Assembly (NCBI GenBank): GCA_019634975.1
Contig: JAHCAI010000003.1
Location: forward strand, 248,001 to 312,000
Direction of reading: 5' to 3'
Source of the DNA: Burkholderiales bacterium
GTDB taxonomy: Bacteria > Pseudomonadota > Gammaproteobacteria > Burkholderiales > SG8-41
Length of the DNA: 64,000 nucleotides
Both the position numbers and the translations under genes were made by a program. Below, piece after piece: positions 17,542 through 25,485 of the stretch (the stretch's first letter is position 1; every line of letters begins with the position of its first letter). Below the pieces are notes generated by a model. It was not told the origin of the DNA. It made no database searches and saw only the letters and a program-made list of their open reading frames with translations.

Positions 17542-18678
17542 TCAGCTCTGCTGCCGGTCCTTATGGGTCAGCCAGCCGCTGGTGAGCAGGATCGCGGCGC
17601 TGGTCCAGAACACCGGTGCGATGCCGAGCAGGGCGCCCACCGAGCCTGCAGCCAGCGGCACCGCAATATGGGTGATGTTGTTGATGGTCAGCCGCAGGCC
17701 GGTCACTTCGCCCGAGCGACCGGCCGGCGAGCGGTTGTAGGTGAGGTTGAGCGTGAGCGGCTGGCTCACGCCCAGCGTCAGGCCGATGCCGAAGGACAGT
17801 GCCAGCAGCAGGGGCACATACTCGATGAAGGTGAAGGGCAGGAACAGCGCCGCCGCAACGCACATCGCGGTGGCGAGCACGGTCTCCACGCTGTAGCGCC
17901 GGGTCAGCAGCGGCAGTGCGACGCGGACAATGAAACTGGCGGCGGCGAAGGCGCCGAGGATGGTGCCGATGGTCGAGGCCGACAGGCCGATCGAATGGCC
18001 GTAGATCGGCACGTAGAACACGTAGAGATCCCAGCCGGTGGTGACCAGGCCGCTGACAATGATCATCCGCCGCAGCGAGGGCACCCGCAGCAGGTCGAAG
18101 GCGCTGCTGGAAGGGGCTTCCTTGCGCGCGCCGGTCGCGCCCAGCGCCGGGGACAGCGCGAGCGTCAGGATCGGCCCCAGCGTCAGCACTGCAAAGGCAA
18201 TGTAGGCCGGGCCGAAGCCGTAGCGGTCGATCATCAGCCCCGCAATGATGGGGCCGATCATGTGGCCGCTGGAATAACCCAGGCTCAGCGTGGAGAAATT
18301 GCGCGTGCGTTCGGCGGCGCTGCCCAGCGTGCCGGCCAGGTTCTGCACGGCGACGTTGAAGAACACGAAGCCGATGCCGATCAGCGGCGCTGACAGGAAC
18401 AGCGCGGGCAGCGTCGGGGAAACGGCGGGAATCACCAGGCCGGCGGCGAAAGCGAGGGTGCCGCCCAGCATGGGCAGCCGCGAGCCGTAGCGGTCCGAGA
18501 TGCGGCCGACCACCAGCGCGAAGCCGAGCTGGAAAATCGAATAGGAGGCGATCAGCACGCCGATCAGCATCGGACCGGCACCGAGACTCAGCGCGAGCAG
18601 CGAGGCCACAACGCGGCTGCCCATGTGGCCGCCCTGCATCGCGAGAGTGAGCAGGGTGACGACGGTGATCGGTTTCAA
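17542..18678 (-). CDS. major facilitator superfamily transporter
   Basis: A 378-residue protein with about 12 hydrophobic helices and the MFS loop 2-3 motif GRISDRYGSRLPML. It is on the short side for MFS. The start is uncertain: the longest frame begins at a TTG at 18678 (MKPITVV) without a clear ribosome site, and later in-frame ATGs exist at LTLAMQGG. The substrate is unknown. It is convergent with tctBA and lies in the same direction as the class II aldolase gene upstream, so a sugar- or hydroxy-acid-type substrate is possible. Confidence 0.85.
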   Translation of the reverse strand: MKPITVVTLLTLAMQGGHMGSRVVASLLALSLGAGPMLIGVLIASYSIFQLGFALVVGRISDRYGSRLPMLGGTLAFAAGLVIPAVSPTLPALFLSAPLIGIGFVFFNVAVQNLAGTLGSAAERTRNFSTLSLGYSSGHMIGPIIAGLMIDRYGFGPAYIAFAVLTLGPILTLALSPALGATGARKEAPSSSAFDLLRVPSLRRMIIVSGLVTTGWDLYVFYVPIYGHSIGLSASTIGTILGAFAAASFIVRVALPLLTRRYSVETVLATAMCVAAALFLPFTFIEYVPLLLALSFGIGLTLGVSQPLTLNLTYNRSPAGRSGEVTGLRLTINNITHIAVPLAAGSVGALLGIAPVFWTSAAILLTSGWLTHKDRQQS

Positions 18679-18761
18679 GGCCGCGCTTTCAGGAGGAGGT
18701 CAAAATGGACGGGGCGCCGCCGCCGGTCCCGGCAGGGGCGCCCCGCGGCATCGGGGAGGTG

Positions 18762-19580
18762 TCAGGATGCGTAGCCGGGGGATTCCCTGTCGAGCTTGCG
18801 CATCAGCGCCGCCCACATCAGCTTGCCTCCGGCACCGCGGCCGCTTTCGCCGTAGATGAAACGGCCCTGGTCGATGGTGTGCTTGACGACTTCGTCGGGC
18901 AGGCGGTTCAGTTCCGCGCCGCCGGTCATTGCCGTGATCTGCATCTTGCAGGCGCGTTCGAGGCGGTACATGCGCGCGAACATTTCGCCGACGCTGCGGC
19001 CCACAGTCAGCGTGCCGTGGTTGCGCAGGATCAGCATGCTGCCGTCGCCGAGGTCGCGCACCAGGCGCTCGCGTTCGTCATGGTTCTCGGCCACGCCTTC
19101 GAAATCGTGATAGCGGACCTGCGACAGCGCGGTCAGCGACATCTGGGTCAGCGGCAGCAGGCCCTGCTTCTGCGAAGCCACGGCGACGCCGTACTGGGTG
19201 TGGCAATGCATCACCGCTTCGGCATCCGGACAGTTCATGTGCACGGCGCTGTGAATAGTGAAGCCGGCGGAATTGACCTCGTACGGGGATTCCGAAAGCT
19301 TGCGGCCCTCGATGTCGCATTTGATCAGGTCCGAGGCGGTGACTTCCTCGAACAGCAGGCCGTAGGGATTGATCAGGAACTGGTCGTGGCGGCCCGGTAC
19401 ACGGCAGGAGATGTGGGTGCCCAGCATGTCGGTCCAGCCCATCATCGCCGTGAGGCGGTAAGCGGCGGCAAGTTCGACGCGCGCCTGCCACTCGGCGGCA
19501 CTCACGCCGCGGGCCGGGCGGGAGCTGCGCTTGCGGGTGCTTGCGGGTTTGCGCTTTGCGGGAGCGACACGTTTTTTCAT
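18762..19580 (-). CDS. class II aldolase/adducin family protein
   Basis: A 272-residue protein. It begins with a basic tail (KKRVAPAKRKPASTRKRSSR), then the aldolase/adducin fold starts near residue 27. Zinc ligands typical of the family are visible as MHCHTQYG (His125, His127) and RNHGTLT (His188). The start at ATG 19580 follows an AGAGGAA site. Members cleave phosphorylated aldols or decarboxylate hydroxy acids. A phosphate-binding role is not evident here. It is divergent from prpF, sharing the 204 bp gap that must hold both promoters. Confidence 0.85.
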   Translation of the reverse strand: MKKRVAPAKRKPASTRKRSSRPARGVSAAEWQARVELAAAYRLTAMMGWTDMLGTHISCRVPGRHDQFLINPYGLLFEEVTASDLIKCDIEGRKLSESPYEVNSAGFTIHSAVHMNCPDAEAVMHCHTQYGVAVASQKQGLLPLTQMSLTALSQVRYHDFEGVAENHDERERLVRDLGDGSMLILRNHGTLTVGRSVGEMFARMYRLERACKMQITAMTGGAELNRLPDEVVKHTIDQGRFIYGESGRGAGGKLMWAALMRKLDRESPGYAS

Positions 19581-19784
19581 ATGGTGGATTCCTCTGCGTT
19601 GATCAAGGCGTGGCGGGATTCTGCGCCGCCAGCTATGGGGTATTGCCGCTAGAATACCGCAATCCGGCATCAAAGTTGACCCCGCAGCGTGCCAGAACAT
19701 GATGGGATCCATATCATGAACATGGTGACTGCTGCCCGGACAACCGCTGCAACCGTTACCGATTCCGAACACGAGGAGACAACC

Positions 19785-20975
19785 ATGAAGCAGCTCAAGA
19801 TTCCCGCGGTATTCATGCGCGGCGGCACCAGCAATGCCGTGGTGTTCAGGCAGCAGGACCTGCCGCAGGACCGCGCCCTGTGGGACGAGATTTTCCTGGC
19901 CGCGATCGGCAGTCCGGATCCGAACGGCCGCCAGCTCGACGGCATGGGCGGCGGCGTGTCCTCGCTGTCCAAGGTGTGCGTGGTCGGTCCCTCGACCCGG
20001 CCCGATGCCGATATCGACTACACCTTTGCCCAGGTGCAGGTGAAGGAGGCGAAGGTGGATTACGGCGCAAACTGCGGCAACATGTCCTCGGCGATGGGAC
20101 CTTTCGCGGTGGACGAGGGGATGGTCCGCGTGTCCGGACAGGAAGCCCTGGTGCGCATCCACAACACCAATACCCGGAAGATCATCCACGCACTGTTCAG
20201 CATGGATGACGGACTGGCTGCTGTAGACGGCGACCTCGCGATTCCCGGCGTGTCCGGCACCGGCTCGCCGGTGAAGCTGGAATTCCGCGATCCCGGCGGC
20301 GCCACCACCGGCAAGCTGCTGCCCACCGGCAACGCCGTCGACGTGCTCGACGTGCCGGGCCTCGGCAAGATCCGCGCTTCGCTGGTCGATGCCGCCAACG
20401 CGACGGTGTGGATCAACGCGAAGGACATCGGCCTCGGCGGCACCGAGCTGCCTGAACAGCTCGATGCCGACGCGGCGGTGATGCAGAAACTGTCGGCGAT
20501 CCGCATTGCGGGTTCGGTGGCGATGGGCATCGCGGCCAATGCCGAAGAAGCGGCGAAGAAGAAGTCGATTCCGTTCATCGGTTTCGTGTCGCCGGTGCAG
20601 GATGCAAAGCTGCTGTCGGGCGAGGCGATCTCGGCGAAGGACATCGACCTCACCGGGCGCGTCATCTCCAACGGCCAGACCCATCGCGCGCTGCCGCTGA
20701 CGGTGTCGCTGTGCATGGCAGTGGCTGCGCGCATCGAGGGCAGCGTGGTCAACGAGGTGCTGCGCAAGGGGGGTGATGCGGAGGCGCCGATCCGCATCGG
20801 CATGCCCTCGGGCATTCTCACCGTGGCGGCCACCGTCAAACGCAGCGACGGCGGCTGGCAGGCCGAGCAGGGCGCTTTTTATCGGACGCAGCGCCGGATG
20901 TTCGAAGGCCAGGTGCTGGTGCGGGCTTCCCGGGTGCCGGGGTTAATCGAGGCCGGCGCCTGCAAGGTTTTATAA
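19785..20975 (+). CDS. prpF: PrpF-family isomerase (2-methylaconitate isomerase / 4-oxalomesaconate tautomerase type)
   Basis: A 396-residue protein of the PrpF family with FMRGGTSNAV at the N-terminus, SPDPNGRQLDGMGGG, the lysine of SSLSKVC and the cysteine of GANCGNMSS, which match the catalytic Lys/Cys pair of PrpF and LigU. PrpF-type enzymes shift double bonds in aconitate-like acids. In most relatives the N-terminal motif is GGTSKG; here the lysine is replaced by Asn (GGTSNA). The start is ATG 19785 after a GAGGAG site. Its role may be in methylcitrate-like or aromatic meta-cleavage metabolism. Confidence 0.85.
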   Translation: MKQLKIPAVFMRGGTSNAVVFRQQDLPQDRALWDEIFLAAIGSPDPNGRQLDGMGGGVSSLSKVCVVGPSTRPDADIDYTFAQVQVKEAKVDYGANCGNMSSAMGPFAVDEGMVRVSGQEALVRIHNTNTRKIIHALFSMDDGLAAVDGDLAIPGVSGTGSPVKLEFRDPGGATTGKLLPTGNAVDVLDVPGLGKIRASLVDAANATVWINAKDIGLGGTELPEQLDADAAVMQKLSAIRIAGSVAMGIAANAEEAAKKKSIPFIGFVSPVQDAKLLSGEAISAKDIDLTGRVISNGQTHRALPLTVSLCMAVAARIEGSVVNEVLRKGGDAEAPIRIGMPSGILTVAATVKRSDGGWQAEQGAFYRTQRRMFEGQVLVRASRVPGLIEAGACKVL

Positions 20976-21003
20976 AAATTTAATAAAATCAAATAGTTGC
21001 AAT
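20971..21003 (+). repeat. AT-rich recurrent motif, copy B
   Basis: AATAAAATCAAATAGTTGC follows TATAAAAATT directly at the stop codon of prpF, in the gap before the convergent SDR gene. It is one of eight related sites. Confidence 0.6.
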
Positions 21004-21034
21004 CATCACGGGGTGAAGCTGCAGTTTTCGCAGC

Positions 21035-21841
21035 TCAGCCCGGCCGTGCCGCGGTCAGCCCGCCGTCCACGACGAGATGGGTGGCCGTGATGTAGCGTGC
21101 TTCATCGGAGGCGAGGAACAGCACGGCATGCGCAGTATCCCAGGCCTCGCCCATGCGGCCGATCGGCACCGCGGCATGGCGTTTCGCCACGAGGTCCTTT
21201 GCCGCATCCGGCCCGAGCTGCTTCATCAGACGTTCCTCGACCAGCGGCGTATGCATCGTGCCGACGACCACCAGGTTGCAGCGGATGCCCTTTTTGACGT
21301 AGGCGATCGCCGTGGAGCGGGTGAAGCCGAGCAGTCCCGACTTGGCCGTGCTGTAGGCGACGTGCACGCGGCCGTCGACCTGGTGGGCGAAACCGGCGAC
21401 CGAGGAGATGTTGACGATCGCGCCGGCGCCCTGTTTTTCCATGACCGGCAGCACATGCTTGCAGCCGAGGAAGGCGGTCTTCAGGTTATGGTCGAGCTGG
21501 CGGTCCCAGACTTCGACGTCCATGCTCACCGGATCGCCGGGCGCCGAGCCGCCGACGTTGTTGACCAGGATGTCGATGCGGCCGAAGCGCGCGACACAGG
21601 CGTCTGCCGCGGCCTTGACCGCGGCCGAGTCGGTCATGTCGCAGGGGTGGGCGACGAAGCTGCCGCCTTCGGCTTCGATGATTTTCTGCGTTTCCGCCAG
21701 CGCCGCGGGGTTGAGGTCGGTGCCGAACACTTTTGCCCCCTGGCGCGCGAACAGTACTGCGGTGGCCTTGCCGTTGCCCCAGCCGGCGCCGATGCTGCCG
21801 GCGCCGCCGATGAAGGCGATTTTTCCTGTGAGATCCAGCAT
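21035..21841 (-). CDS. short-chain dehydrogenase/reductase (SDR)
   Basis: A 268-residue classical SDR. It has a variant dinucleotide motif, GGAGSIGAGWGNG (13-25), which looks like a GxxxGxG motif with an insertion, followed by NNVGGSA (the NNAG equivalent), the serine of NISSVAGF, and the catalytic YSTAK. The C-terminal ATHLVVDGGLTA is typical of the family. It probably oxidises a secondary alcohol with NAD(P). It is convergent with prpF and lies downstream of the HemP micro-operon on the same strand, 72 bp after it. Confidence 0.9.
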   Translation of the reverse strand: MLDLTGKIAFIGGAGSIGAGWGNGKATAVLFARQGAKVFGTDLNPAALAETQKIIEAEGGSFVAHPCDMTDSAAVKAAADACVARFGRIDILVNNVGGSAPGDPVSMDVEVWDRQLDHNLKTAFLGCKHVLPVMEKQGAGAIVNISSVAGFAHQVDGRVHVAYSTAKSGLLGFTRSTAIAYVKKGIRCNLVVVGTMHTPLVEERLMKQLGPDAAKDLVAKRHAAVPIGRMGEAWDTAHAVLFLASDEARYITATHLVVDGGLTAARPG

Positions 21842-21913
21842 GCGGGTTTTCCGGTTGAGGTCGGGCCCCGATTATCGCCGGCAGGCGTGCGCGGCGAAAC
21901 CCGGAAGCGCACG

Positions 21914-22054
21914 TTATGGAATCAGCTGGCGCAGGATTTCCTGCAGCAACTGTTCCCAGCCTAGTGTGCCGTCGATGAGGGCGGACAGCAGCCCGGCGGC
22001 TGTGATGGTCATCATGCTGCCGGCGAGCCCGTCGTTCCGCGGCCTGCCGTTCAT
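21914..22054 (-). CDS. possible 46-residue small protein at the end of the HemP operon
   Basis: An ATG at 22054 opens a 46-residue frame ending at TAA 21914, with a predicted helix MMTITAAGLLSALIDG and an amphipathic end WEQLLQEILRQLIP. It starts 15 bp after the previous small gene on the same strand. There is no strong ribosome site and I recognise no family. Being hydrophobic and in line with the HemP genes, it is plausible but unproven. Confidence 0.4.
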   Translation of the reverse strand: MNGRPRNDGLAGSMMTITAAGLLSALIDGTLGWEQLLQEILRQLIP

Positions 22055-22069
22055 GGTTGCAATTGCAAT

Positions 22070-22300
22070 TCAGTGGCAGTTGCGCGCTGCGGCAGCGGCG
22101 GTCACGGTCGTTGTGTCCGTGCCCTGCGGCAGGTTTTCCAGCGCGCGGCTGAGCGTGTCGCGCAGGTCGTGGAGCACCGCCGGTTTCAGCCGCAGCGAAA
22201 ACGCACCCAGATGCAGGTGCAGGACCTCGCAGTCGCTGCAATATTCGACTTCGGCGACCAGCCCGCGTGCGATCAGACGGCGGTTGTAGGTGGGGGACAT
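22070..22300 (-). CDS. small conserved-looking protein with CxxC, HemP operon
   Basis: A 76-residue protein starting at ATG 22300 (MSPTYNRRL) behind GAAGGA. Its core VEYCSDCEVLHLHLGAF contains a CxxC pair followed by a predicted beta strand and an amphipathic helix (PAVLHDLRDTLSRALENL). The start lies 12 bp past the stop of the upstream small gene. I recognise no named family, although a similar protein beside hemP seems familiar from other betaproteobacteria. The pair of cysteines could bind a metal or heme. Confidence 0.65.
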   Translation of the reverse strand: MSPTYNRRLIARGLVAEVEYCSDCEVLHLHLGAFSLRLKPAVLHDLRDTLSRALENLPQGTDTTTVTAAAAARNCH

Positions 22301-22311
22301 GGCGGCGTCCT

Positions 22312-22545
22312 TCAGTGCGGTCGCATGCAGGCGAGTTCCCGCCATTGCGGCAGCAGCGAATCGGCCAGATCCTGCAGCGCAGGCGCCACCCTGTCACCGC
22401 AGTGCTGCGATAGCCGCGCGAGCCTTGCGGCGAGGGCGCCAGCCAGCACGGGGCAGGGGTGACGCAGGTAGTGGGACATCAGCGCGAGGGCGGTCGCCGT
22501 GTCCTCGGGGCGGTTGCCGGGATTGCGGGGCATTGCGGGAGACAT
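22312..22545 (-). CDS. small protein of the HemP operon, function unknown
   Basis: A 77-residue protein starting at ATG 22545 behind a clear AGGAGT site (a GTG nine bases upstream lies in the site itself). It is mostly helical (TATALALMSHYLRHPCPVLA and LARLSQHCGDRVAPALQDLA). No domain is recognised. It follows hemP by 93 bp and precedes the CxxC protein by 11 bp, which makes a shared transcript under the Fur site likely. Confidence 0.6.
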   Translation of the reverse strand: MSPAMPRNPGNRPEDTATALALMSHYLRHPCPVLAGALAARLARLSQHCGDRVAPALQDLADSLLPQWRELACMRPH

Positions 22546-22638
22546 CAGGGGCACTCCTGTGAAGTTGGGGCTGGCGTTCGGGCAGGAGGACCCGGGGCTG
22601 GCGGTGGAAGGGAAAACAGCGAGGGCGACGCACCCCGT

Positions 22639-22845
22639 TCATTTGGTCAGGATCAGTCCGCCCTTGCTGGTGGCGCGCAGCGTGTAAAACGACCCCTTGT
22701 GCTCGATGCGCAGCAGGCCTTGTTCGCCGAGCAGGCTGGCGCTGCTGATCTCGGGTGTTGCAGATGTGGTGCCTGTCGGGGCGGATGCTGCGGTAGTGGT
22801 GGCGGTGACGGAGGGAGCCGGGGTTCGAGTCGCAGTCTGTTGCAT
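22639..22845 (-). CDS. hemP: HemP, hemin uptake protein
   Basis: A 68-residue protein with a Pro/Thr/Ala-rich N-terminal half and the HemP signature LLGEQGLLRIEHKGSFYTLR, ending GLILTK. In other betaproteobacteria HemP is a Fur-regulated small protein needed for expression of the heme receptor. It starts at ATG 22845 behind GAGGTGAT. A Fur box lies 19 bp upstream. No heme receptor or heme ABC transporter is visible in this window. Confidence 0.85.
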   Translation of the reverse strand: MQQTATRTPAPSVTATTTAASAPTGTTSATPEISSASLLGEQGLLRIEHKGSFYTLRATSKGGLILTK

Positions 22846-22863
22846 CGGGAATCACCTCATAAA

Positions 22864-22878
22864 TGAGAATGATTCTCA
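22864..22878 (-). promoter_or_regulatory. Fur box upstream of hemP
   Basis: TGAGAATGATTCTCA is a perfect 7-1-7 inverted repeat and matches the Fur operator core. It lies 18-33 bp before the hemP start, where it would block transcription under iron-replete conditions. Confidence 0.9.
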
Positions 22879-23025
22879 ATATATATCAGTCATCCGGGCC
22901 GGTCAACTGCCGCTTGCCAGCCTCGATAAAGCTCGCAGTCGTTCAGCGCGATTCACGCCCGCCGGCCTGATGCGCTGCGTTGCCATGGTGATTTGCCTTT
23001 CAGTCGTGGGTGGATATGCGGTGTT

Positions 23026-24456
23026 TCAGATCCGCACCGGTTCGGCGCCGATCGCCGGGCGCAGCATCGCGCTGAGCGGCAGCGTCAGGAAAATGGCGAA
23101 GCCCATCAGGGCGATGGCGCCGGAAACCCCGAAATGGTCTCCGGCGAGTCCGTAGCCGAGGGGGGCGGCAATGCCGCAGACCGAGCCCAGCGTGTAGATC
23201 AGGCCGAAAGCCCGCGGCAGCCGCTCCTGTTCGACGAGGTCACCGGTGGTTGCGTAGAGCACGGAGGATGTGCCCTGCAGCACGATGCCCAGCAGCGGCA
23301 GCAGCAGGAAGCCGGTAATGCCGGGCAGGGCGACCACGCCGAGGATGCCGGCGCCGGTGGCGATTTCGGTGATGACGATGCTGCGGATGATGCCGAGGCG
23401 CTCGGCGAGCAGCCCGCAGGCGAACTTGCCGGCCATGCCGCCGACGAGAATCAGCGGCACCGACAGCGCCGCCCAGCCGGTGGGCAGGCCCTTGTCGATC
23501 ATCAGGAAGCCGACCAGCGTCAGGAAGCCGACCCGCGTGCTGCTGTCGACGATTTCGATCAGGCACAGCGCCGTGAAGCCGCGGCGGTTGCGGATGCCCC
23601 AGCCGCCGCGCCATGCTGTCGAGTTCTCCGCGGGAGCGGCCGCCGGTGCGGCGCGTGGGGCGATCCAGAAAAAAGTCGTGCCGGCGATCAGCATGCCGGC
23701 GATGCCGTAGGCGGCGACCGGGCTCTGCCACGACCAATCCGCCATCAGCAGCAGGCTCAGCAATCCGCCGAAGGCGAACTTGCCGACGTCGCCGAAGAGG
23801 TTGTAGGTGCCCAGCGCCGCGCGGCGGCCGGCTTCCGGATAGGCGTTGGAAATGATGGTCGAACACAGCGGGTGCTGCACTGCCGAGCCGACGCCGGCGA
23901 AGAACAGCGCGACGAGGATCATCCAGAAGCCCGAGGCGAGGCCGAGGGCGGTGAAGGCCGCGCCGGCGATGAAGGTGCCGGCCGCCAGCAGGTTGCGCTC
24001 GCCGAAACGTTCTGCAAGCAGTCCTGCGGGAATCTGGAACGCGGCCATTGCCGTACGGTGGGCGGCGCGGATCATGCCCACCTGCGCCAGCGACAGGCCG
24101 AAGGTCTGCGCCAGCAGCGGCAGCAGCACGTAGGTCAGGTCGGACAGACCGTCGTGCAGTGCATGCGCCGCGCAGCAGGCGCGGAGGGCGCGGCGCGGGG
24201 CTTCCCTGCTCAAGACGCCGGCCTTCCGTGCTTTAAGTTTTTTCTTGAAATGCGCCTTGTCGATGCCGCGCGCTTCGTGGTGGACATGGGCATCGATTTT
24301 CAGGGCCTTGCACAGCGCCGTGATCAGGTGGTCTTTGTTGAGCTGGGTATAGCCCTGCAGCGCCTCGTGCTCGATGCCCTTGGCGATTTCGCGCAGTTCA
24401 GCCACCGTGGAATGCTTCAGCTGGTCGTAAGTCCAGGTTTTCGTCTCTTCAGTCAT
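23026..24456 (-). CDS. MFS transporter with N-terminal Rho_N-like domain
   Basis: A 476-residue protein. Residues 1-85 are a soluble, charged domain: TYDQLKHSTVAELREIAKGI is like the Rho factor N-terminal or SAP fold, followed by DKAHFKKKLKARKA. From about residue 95 a normal 12-helix MFS domain begins, with the loop motif GLLAERFGERNLL and a second copy GLLAERLGIIRS. The start at ATG 24456 is firm because of the ideal AGGAGGAG site in front of it. I know the N-terminal domain mainly as a separate small protein, so this looks like a fusion. The substrate is unknown. Confidence 0.85.
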   Translation of the reverse strand: MTEETKTWTYDQLKHSTVAELREIAKGIEHEALQGYTQLNKDHLITALCKALKIDAHVHHEARGIDKAHFKKKLKARKAGVLSREAPRRALRACCAAHALHDGLSDLTYVLLPLLAQTFGLSLAQVGMIRAAHRTAMAAFQIPAGLLAERFGERNLLAAGTFIAGAAFTALGLASGFWMILVALFFAGVGSAVQHPLCSTIISNAYPEAGRRAALGTYNLFGDVGKFAFGGLLSLLLMADWSWQSPVAAYGIAGMLIAGTTFFWIAPRAAPAAAPAENSTAWRGGWGIRNRRGFTALCLIEIVDSSTRVGFLTLVGFLMIDKGLPTGWAALSVPLILVGGMAGKFACGLLAERLGIIRSIVITEIATGAGILGVVALPGITGFLLLPLLGIVLQGTSSVLYATTGDLVEQERLPRAFGLIYTLGSVCGIAAPLGYGLAGDHFGVSGAIALMGFAIFLTLPLSAMLRPAIGAEPVRI

Positions 24457-24513
24457 GGTCGTCTCCTCCTTGCCGGTTGACCGGAAAATTCTAGCGCGAA
24501 AGCGCCGGCCGGC

Positions 24514-25485
24514 TCATTCCGGTTTCAGATTGGCCTTTTTCGCCACTTCGCGCCAGCGGGCGATTTCTGCGGCGAGAGTCTTGGCAAAGGCCGCCGGCGT
24601 GCTGGTTTCGGGCTGCAGGCCCTGGGCGAGCAGGGCTTCGCGCACCTGCGGCTGGGCGATTGCCGCGGTGAACTCGCGGTGCAGGCGGTCGACGATCGGA
24701 CGCGGCGTTTTTGCCGGCGCGAATACCGCCAGCCACAGCGTGACGTCAAAGCCGGCGAGGCCGGCCTCCTGTGCCGTCGGCACCTCGGGCAGCGCCGGCG
24801 CCCGCTTGCTCGAAGTCACCGCCAGCGCCCGCAGTTTGCCCGAGCGCACGTGCGGCAGCACCGGCGCCATGGTGCCGAACTGCAGCTCGATGCGGCCGGC
24901 GATGGTGTCGACCACCGACTGCGCCGAACTCTTGTAGGCGATCGGCGTGAGCTTCGCGCCGGTCAGGTTCGACAGCAGTTCGCCGCCGAGGCGGGCCATG
25001 CTGGCGTTGCCGACGGTGGTGTAGCGGATTTCGCCGGGTTTCGAGCGCGCCAGCGCGATCAGTTCCTGCAGGCTTTTCGCGGCCACCGCCGGGTGCACGG
25101 CGAGAATGTAGGGCAGGTGGCCGATCGTGGTGATCGGGATGAAGTCGCGCTGCGGGTCGTAGCTGAGATGCGGGTTCAGCGCCGGCGCCAGTGCGTGGGT
25201 GCTGGTAGTGCCGCCGGTGAGCGTGTAGCCGTCGGGCGTGGCACGGGCGCCGACCTCGACGCCGATGGCGCCGCTGGCGCCGGCGCGGTTGTCGATGACG
25301 ATCGACTGGCCCAGGGTCTCGGCGACCCGCGGTGTGATCACCCGTGCAGCGGCATCGACCGAACTGCCCGCGGGAAAGGGCGCGACCAGGCGGATCGGCC
25401 GTGCCGGCCAGGTTTCTGCGGCATGGGTTGCACCGGCGATCAGGGCAAGGGCGATGGCCAGGATTGCGGCGGTCTTGTGCATCAC
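24514..25485 (-). CDS. Bug/TctC-family periplasmic solute-binding protein
   Basis: A 323-residue protein with a signal peptide (MMHKTAAILAIALALIAGA, cleavage near THAAE) and Bug motifs WPARPIRLVAPFPAGSSVD, VIDNRAGASGAIG and a C-terminal VAKKANLKPE. In place of the usual VPYKG it has PIAYKSSAQ, which may change the ligand site. It overlaps the upstream dehydrogenase stop by four bases (ATGA), so the two are translationally coupled. It likely supplies a carboxylate to an unlinked or shared TTT system. Confidence 0.9.
   Translation of the reverse strand: MMHKTAAILAIALALIAGATHAAETWPARPIRLVAPFPAGSSVDAAARVITPRVAETLGQSIVIDNRAGASGAIGVEVGARATPDGYTLTGGTTSTHALAPALNPHLSYDPQRDFIPITTIGHLPYILAVHPAVAAKSLQELIALARSKPGEIRYTTVGNASMARLGGELLSNLTGAKLTPIAYKSSAQSVVDTIAGRIELQFGTMAPVLPHVRSGKLRALAVTSSKRAPALPEVPTAQEAGLAGFDVTLWLAVFAPAKTPRPIVDRLHREFTAAIAQPQVREALLAQGLQPETSTPAAFAKTLAAEIARWREVAKKANLKPE

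Noticed and set aside
18705-19652. Plus-strand frame of 315 residues with an ideal-looking AGGAGG site before its ATG.
   Set aside because: It is antisense to the class II aldolase gene, which has its family residues. The ribosome-site-like bases are chance sequence between two genes.
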